Source of the DNA: HRBIN01 sp038891515 | GTDB taxonomy: Archaea; Thermoproteota; Nitrososphaeria_A; Caldarchaeales; Caldarchaeaceae | Reading direction: 5' to 3' | Assembly (NCBI GenBank): GCA_038891515.1 | Contig: JAWAEB010000061.1 | Coordinates: 1 to 9,494, forward strand | DNA: 9,494 bases | Shown: piece after piece, positions 5,991 to 9,494 of the stretch | Layout: each line of letters opens with the position of its first letter | How positions within the stretch are numbered: the stretch's first letter is position 1 | Program-made: the position numbers and the translations under genes | Notes under the pieces: generated by a model | Database searches by the model: none | Told to the model about the DNA's origin: nothing | Seen by the model: only the letters and a program-made list of their open reading frames with translations

Positions 5991-6107
5991 TCACTGGCCC
6001 TTTTCCATAGAAGTGTAAACCGTATATAAGGCTAGTAGGACCACAGCGCCGATTATAAGCCAGTAGACACCACCATACAGAAAATCTATGAACTGCTCAA
6101 TCGTCAT
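5991..6107 (-). CDS. Single-span membrane microprotein upstream of primase
   Basis: A 38-residue ORF from ATG (6107-6105) to TGA (5993-5991). Residues 14-31 (VYWLIIGAVVLLALYTVY) are an unbroken hydrophobic helix long enough to cross the membrane, preceded by a mildly acidic MTIEQFIDFLYGG and followed by a short polar tail TSMEKGQ. There is no signal-peptide cleavage site. Support that it is translated: a GAGGTG Shine-Dalgarno four bases before the ATG, a clean stop, and a TGA-GGAG-ATG junction with priS typical of coupled genes. It fills nearly all of what would otherwise be a 164-base gap. I do not recognise a family; it lacks the features of SecE or Sec61-beta. A chance ORF is possible, because the same bases contain a TATA-like box that could serve priS. 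Confidence 0.6.
   Translation of the reverse strand: MTIEQFIDFLYGGVYWLIIGAVVLLALYTVYTSMEKGQ
6022..6030 (-). promoter_or_regulatory. Possible TATA box for priS inside the microprotein ORF
   Basis: The minus strand reads CTTATATAC, centred about 40 bases before the priS ATG, which predicts transcription from about 6000 with a leader of roughly 14 bases. If real, priS and GINS could be transcribed without the microprotein. Confidence 0.35.
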
Positions 6108-6111
6108 TTTC

Positions 6112-6117
6112 CACCTC
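6112..6117 (-). promoter_or_regulatory. Shine-Dalgarno of the membrane microprotein
   Basis: The minus strand reads GAGGTG, a six-base match to the archaeal anti-Shine-Dalgarno, four bases before the ATG at 6107. It is one of the better ribosome sites in the window and the main reason to take the short ORF seriously. Confidence 0.55.
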
Positions 6118-6135
6118 ACCCACGCTGGTCAGTAG

Positions 6136-6147
6136 GAATTAAGTCTA
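6136..6147 (-). promoter_or_regulatory. Weak TATA-like box after gatE
   Basis: The minus strand has a GACTTAATTCCT stretch about 34 bases before the microprotein ATG, in the 43-base gap after the gatE stop. It could start a separate microprotein-priS-GINS transcript. No T-rich terminator separates it from gatE, so read-through from gatDE is equally possible. Confidence 0.25.
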
Positions 6148-6150
6148 TCC

Positions 6151-8049
6151 TCAAGATGGCGGGCGACTGGCCTGAGCCCTCTTCTCCAGTATCTTCTCCC
6201 TCAAAACGCTGTGGATAATGCCACCGTCAACCTTGCCCCTGAACCTCTTCATCAAATCGCCCATAAGCCTCTTCTCCAGCCTCTCGTCATGGAGCAAGCC
6301 GATGTTATCCTCCAAAAGCTTCTCAACATATCTGTTAACCTCATCAAGGCCAGAAGATTGAACCCCAATCAGGGCTACGACCTCCTTCACATCAGCTGTC
6401 GGATTTTCAGCTAGAACCCGCAGAACATCCCTGAGAGCTTCCTTTGAGAACAAACCCTCCTGAAGAAGCTTGAACACCTCTAGCAATGCTTGATCACCCA
6501 ACCGCTCAACCTTCGCGCCTTCCCTTGCAAGGCTTGTAAGCGTCTCCGTCAGGGTTGCCGCCACGACCTTGGCTGGAGCGCCTGTCTTGCTTACAATCTC
6601 AATGAAGATATATACCCTTTCCGTGTCAAGCAGCTCCTCAACCAGCTGTCTGCTCAGACCATACTCGGCCACCAGCTTTGAGGCGAGCTTGTCAAGTGTA
6701 TGTGGAAGCCTTTCACGTATATGTTCCAAATAGTCGGGGTCAATAGGCACCGGCGGTATGTCGGTCTCAGGGTACATGCGGGCAGCTCCCGGGCGTGGTC
6801 TCAAGTAGACCGTCGTTCCATCGGGTCTTGCGGCCCTTGTCTCACTAGGCACACCCTTAGTCGCCTCAACTGCCCTCTCGTATACGGCTTTTAGTGCGGC
6901 AATGGCAGCTTCCTCCACATCAGCCACTAGGATGACGGCGTCTTCAGGTTTGGCTTGCACAGCTGCTCTGATGTACTCCACCTCCTTCTCTGTAATTCCG
7001 TAGCCTGGAAGCTCATCCGTATGGAAGATGCCCTCCACCTCGGCCCATGCACGGGCATAGGATGCTAGTTCAGCTCCAAGCCGCACGCCCTTAAATGGCT
7101 CAAGGGATAGCAGACCTGCAAAACCCGTTAGTCTGAGGGCTATCACTCTCCCACCCTTTTCAATATATCGTCTAATGACTTTTGACTGCGTGGACTCGAA
7201 TACCTCTGTGACATCTATGGTCTGGAGCGGTGGCAACTGTTGAGAGCTGAGCTTGGATGCTATTTCCCGAAGGTGGAGCTGCCTCCTCACCTCAAATTCG
7301 ATGACGTCATCTATTAGGTCCAGCTCCTGAACACCCTTGACCTCTATTAGGGCGCCGCCTTTGATGGATATGTTCAGGTCCTGTCTGACTGTTCCCAGCC
7401 CTCTCTTTACCCTACCCGTAGCCCTCAATATGTCTCCTATTGCCTTAGCCGCCTTGACAGCCTCTTGGGGGGATGATATGACTGGCGCTGTGGCTACCTC
7501 TATCAATGGGATTCCGAGACGGGATAGGTCATACTCGACCACACCCTTGGAGGTATTCACAAGCCTGGCAGCGTCTTCCTCCAATGTTATGGTTTGGATG
7601 GGGATCACCTTTCCGTCAACAACTATTCTACCGCCCAAGGCTACCACGCATGTTCTCTGGAATCCGGCCGTGTTAGACCCGTCAACAACTATTTTCCGCA
7701 TTACATGAATTTCGTCCACAGGGGAGGCGTCCATAAGGAAAGCTGCTGTCAGAGCTATTTCAACTGATTCCATGTCCAAAGGATGGGGCGGCTCCTCATC
7801 CATCTCCACTAGACATGCACACCCTCTATCCATATGGTAGATTATCCGTCGCCGCTTTCTGGCCTCGAAGATTGCGGCTTGGTCAAGCTCACCCAACTCA
7901 CTCTGAGCCTCTCTCAGGTATCTCACGAAACTAATCTTTTCACCAGTCATCTCCGAATCAGTGGGACATTCGCAGAACAACTTTCGCCTCGTGTTCAGTT
8001 GCCTATGGATCTCAAGCCCCACCTTGAGGTCTAGCTGGCTATAGTCCAA
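6151..8049 (-). CDS. gatE: Glu-tRNA(Gln) amidotransferase subunit E
   Basis: A 632-residue subunit of the archaea-only GatDE enzyme, which turns Glu-tRNA(Gln) into Gln-tRNA(Gln) using ammonia released by GatD. The GatB/E kinase-transamidase core opens with LKVGLEIHRQLNTRRKLFC (8-26), then GSNTAGFQRT (124-133) and the signature GLGTVRQDLNIS (217-228). Residues about 285-400 form the GatE-specific insertion related to the bacterial AspRS GAD domain, and RPRPGAARMYPETDIP (416-431) precedes the helical and YqeY-like tail (about 440-632) that binds tRNA. Length is normal for GatE. The start is a TTG at 8049, supported by an AGGAGGT seven bases before it; the gene overlaps gatD by 11 bases. Its presence implies that this organism makes Gln-tRNA indirectly. 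Confidence 0.97.
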   Translation of the reverse strand: MDYSQLDLKVGLEIHRQLNTRRKLFCECPTDSEMTGEKISFVRYLREAQSELGELDQAAIFEARKRRRIIYHMDRGCACLVEMDEEPPHPLDMESVEIALTAAFLMDASPVDEIHVMRKIVVDGSNTAGFQRTCVVALGGRIVVDGKVIPIQTITLEEDAARLVNTSKGVVEYDLSRLGIPLIEVATAPVISSPQEAVKAAKAIGDILRATGRVKRGLGTVRQDLNISIKGGALIEVKGVQELDLIDDVIEFEVRRQLHLREIASKLSSQQLPPLQTIDVTEVFESTQSKVIRRYIEKGGRVIALRLTGFAGLLSLEPFKGVRLGAELASYARAWAEVEGIFHTDELPGYGITEKEVEYIRAAVQAKPEDAVILVADVEEAAIAALKAVYERAVEATKGVPSETRAARPDGTTVYLRPRPGAARMYPETDIPPVPIDPDYLEHIRERLPHTLDKLASKLVAEYGLSRQLVEELLDTERVYIFIEIVSKTGAPAKVVAATLTETLTSLAREGAKVERLGDQALLEVFKLLQEGLFSKEALRDVLRVLAENPTADVKEVVALIGVQSSGLDEVNRYVEKLLEDNIGLLHDERLEKRLMGDLMKRFRGKVDGGIIHSVLREKILEKRAQASRPPS

Positions 8050-9418
8050 GACCCTGACCTCCTAGCTCGGGAAGGGTTCTAGGGCTTATTTCTCCGCTGA
8101 GGTTTGTTAGCATGAGTCGCTTCACATCTTCCAATGACGCACTGCCCCCTAGCCTTCCCAAAACCCACATCAGCTTCACTAGAGCTGTCTCTGGCAGTAT
8201 ATCTTCGAGGGGTGTGGCTCCGGCTCTCATTAAGTCTCTACCATTATCATATACGAGCATGTTGACCCTACCATTCCTACACTGGGATGTCATGCCCACG
8301 AATACACCATCCTCGGTGAGGTCTTTCAAGACATCTATGTAGCTGGAGGCTACATGGCCGAGTCCGGTGCCCTCTACTATGAAGCCCCTCACGCCGAGAC
8401 GCTCCCGAAGGACCAGAAGCACCTCTGGTCTGAGGCTGGGATGGTATTTCACCAGAATCGCTCTATCGTCGAAAAATTGTGAGAAACTGTATCCTTCACC
8501 TCTTCTCGGGTTGAGGCCCTTCGATGTGATCCTGATTCCTGATGGTGTCCAGAAGGCTATGGGCTGCGAGTTGATAGACTTGAAGGCTGACCTGCTGCTG
8601 GTATGTAGCTTTACCACCCTCGTCCCCCTATGTATGGAGATGACCTCATCCGAGTATCCATCATGCATACATACGCAGACCTCGGCGACAGGTGAACGGC
8701 CGGCAAAATCCACCGCCGCTATCAGGTTGATGGCAGCATCGCTGGACGGGCGGTCGGAGGACCTCTGGGAGCCCACGATGACTATGGGTATTGGGGGTTT
8801 CAGTAACGCGAAACTGAGGGCGGCGGCCGTGTAGCCCATCGTGTCAGTCCCATGGGCTATCACCACGCCGTCCACCCCCGACCTGATCAGCTCATCCACC
8901 TTCTCCGCAATGACAGTCCAGTGCTGGGCCGTCATGTTTTCGCTGTAGATGCTCATGAGCACCTCAGTTGATATCTGTGCGATTTGGGAGAGTTCGGGGA
9001 CTACTGTGAGGAGGTCAGATGCGGAGAGGGCAGGCCGGACCCCCCCAGTTCTGTAGTCTATCCTGCTCGCGATAGTCCCGCCTGTACTTACAATCGCCAC
9101 CTTGGGAAGCTCTCCGAGGGCTGGGAGAGGATGGACTGGCCTGAAGGCGGGCGGCGTGGATTTAGCGATCCTGATTACCCTCGAGTCCTCCCAGACCTTT
9201 ACGCCTATGTTATAGCCGTTGGCTAGTTTAAGGACAATCCTGTCCTGCGCACCCATCTCATACCGCATCAGGAGCGTGCCACGATACTCACCCCGCCTAG
9301 TCACCACGATAATCTCGTCCCCCACCGATGCTGCAGCCTCATTCAAAAGCCTCCTACAAATCCCGGTGTACCCAGCATCCAACTCCAAGAGCTCTCTGAT
9401 CCCATGAAACACCGTCAA
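8039..9418 (-). CDS. gatD: Glu-tRNA(Gln) amidotransferase subunit D (L-asparaginase-like)
   Basis: The 459-residue glutaminase/asparaginase-type subunit that releases ammonia for GatE. Residues 1 to about 90 are the GatD-specific N-terminal beta domain (GDEIIVVTRRGEYRGTLL). The asparaginase core follows: VSTGGTIASR (110-119) with the nucleophile T115, VIAHGTDTM (186-194) with T191 and D192, and VVKLHTSSRSAFKS (269-282) with K271, which correspond to the catalytic Thr, Thr-Asp and Lys of asparaginases. SENMTAQHW (159-167) is a GatD-like segment. All catalytic residues are present. The start is TTG at 9418 (GTG at 9412 is the only near alternative), since an in-frame TAA lies two codons upstream. 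A TATA-like box about 32 bases upstream predicts a very short leader. A free cytoplasmic asparaginase is unlikely given the N-terminal domain and gatE downstream. Confidence 0.96.
   Translation of the reverse strand: MTVFHGIRELLELDAGYTGICRRLLNEAAASVGDEIIVVTRRGEYRGTLLMRYEMGAQDRIVLKLANGYNIGVKVWEDSRVIRIAKSTPPAFRPVHPLPALGELPKVAIVSTGGTIASRIDYRTGGVRPALSASDLLTVVPELSQIAQISTEVLMSIYSENMTAQHWTVIAEKVDELIRSGVDGVVIAHGTDTMGYTAAALSFALLKPPIPIVIVGSQRSSDRPSSDAAINLIAAVDFAGRSPVAEVCVCMHDGYSDEVISIHRGTRVVKLHTSSRSAFKSINSQPIAFWTPSGIRITSKGLNPRRGEGYSFSQFFDDRAILVKYHPSLRPEVLLVLRERLGVRGFIVEGTGLGHVASSYIDVLKDLTEDGVFVGMTSQCRNGRVNMLVYDNGRDLMRAGATPLEDILPETALVKLMWVLGRLGGSASLEDVKRLMLTNLSGEISPRTLPELGGQGLGL
8057..8063 (-). promoter_or_regulatory. 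Shine-Dalgarno deciding the TTG start of gatE
   Basis: The minus strand reads AGGAGGT, seven bases before the TTG at 8049 and within the last codons of gatD. It fixes the unusual start codon and indicates coupled translation, in keeping with a fixed ratio of GatD to GatE. Confidence 0.75.
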
Positions 9419-9494
9419 CTCTTAAGGTTAAGCATACATATCCCTTAAGTATATGTGGATGTTGGTTGCGGTGTAGGAGGATGCTTCTTGAGGG
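9419..9494. promoter_or_regulatory. gatD upstream region, probably bidirectional promoter
   Basis: An AT-rich stretch ahead of gatD. On the minus strand TATACTTAA (9446-9454) is a TATA-like box about 32 bases from the TTG start. On the plus strand TTAAGTATAT overlaps the same bases, and about 25-30 bases later an AGGAGG (9475-9480) precedes ATG 9481 and TTG 9488, which could begin a divergent gene that leaves the window after at most five codons. Confidence 0.45.
9421..9449. repeat. Inverted repeat over the gatD promoter
   Basis: CTTAAGG (9421-9427) and CCTTAAG (9443-9449) are a perfect 7-base inverted pair, 22 bases apart centre to centre, about two helical turns. A second pair, ACATAT (9436-9441) and ATATGT (9451-9456), is nested in it. 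The spacing would suit a dimeric regulator, but AT-rich promoter DNA produces such pairs by chance. Confidence 0.3.

Noticed and set aside
5991..6107. The microprotein as SecE or Sec61-beta
   Set aside because: It is too short and lacks the basic N-terminal segment and the conserved residues around the membrane helix expected for those translocon subunits.
8367..8834. 155-codon open frame on the plus strand
   Set aside because: Fully antisense to gatD, whose catalytic motifs are intact. The Arg/Ser/Thr-rich product shows no domain.
9481..9494. Start of a divergent plus-strand gene (ATG after AGGAGG, or TTG at 9488)
   Set aside because: At most five codons are visible, so no gene call is made; the signal is described with the promoter region instead.
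1..9494. tRNA or rRNA genes, CRISPR arrays, insertion sequences, phage genes
   Set aside because: No tRNA-like fold was noticed in the short intergenic gaps, no spaced direct repeats, no transposase or integrase motif, and gene content is core archaeal throughout.

Overview
The window is archaeal chromosomal DNA. It carries the large subunit of the archaea-specific DNA polymerase D, an archaeal-type primase small subunit next to a GINS subunit, a geranylgeranylglyceryl phosphate synthase for ether lipids, an Elf1-like zinc protein, an archaeal Clp1-type polynucleotide kinase, and the archaea-only GatD/GatE tRNA amidotransferase. PolD together with a crenarchaeal-style primase-GINS pair points to a deep Thermoproteota lineage such as Aigarchaeota/Nitrososphaeria (Caldiarchaeum-like) or Bathyarchaeia. 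That placement is inference: there is no rRNA here. Several TATA-like boxes lie about 25-30 bases upstream of start codons, which fits leaderless or near-leaderless mRNAs.

Layout, left to right. (1) Positions 1-2374, minus strand, read from right to left: Elf1 -> GGGP synthase (20-base overlap) -> single-domain KaiC/RadA-like ATPase -> N-terminal 178 residues of PolD DP2, which runs off the left edge. (2) Positions 2407-4186, plus strand: an uncharacterised RuvC/YqgF-fold protein overlapping by 20 bases with a Clp1/Grc3-type polynucleotide kinase, an apparently coupled pair. (3) Positions 4183-6107, minus strand: a previously easy-to-miss 38-residue single-span membrane microprotein -> DNA primase small subunit (PriS) -> GINS subunit, each a few bases from the next. 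The GINS and Clp1 genes converge and share a CTAG at their stop codons. (4) Positions 6151-9418, minus strand: gatD -> gatE, overlapping by 11 bases, with a TATA-like box and an inverted repeat upstream of gatD. The last 76 bases are an intergenic, probably bidirectional promoter.

The genes are core information processing (replication fork, transcription elongation, tRNA charging, RNA end healing) plus membrane lipid synthesis. No mobile element, CRISPR array, rRNA or tRNA was seen. No stretch over 300 bases lacks a gene. The least explained parts are the RuvC-like/Clp1 pair, the KaiC-like ATPase upstream of PolD, and the membrane microprotein placed directly before primase. One concrete sequence oddity is an Asn where primases normally carry a His in the nucleotide-binding motif of PriS.
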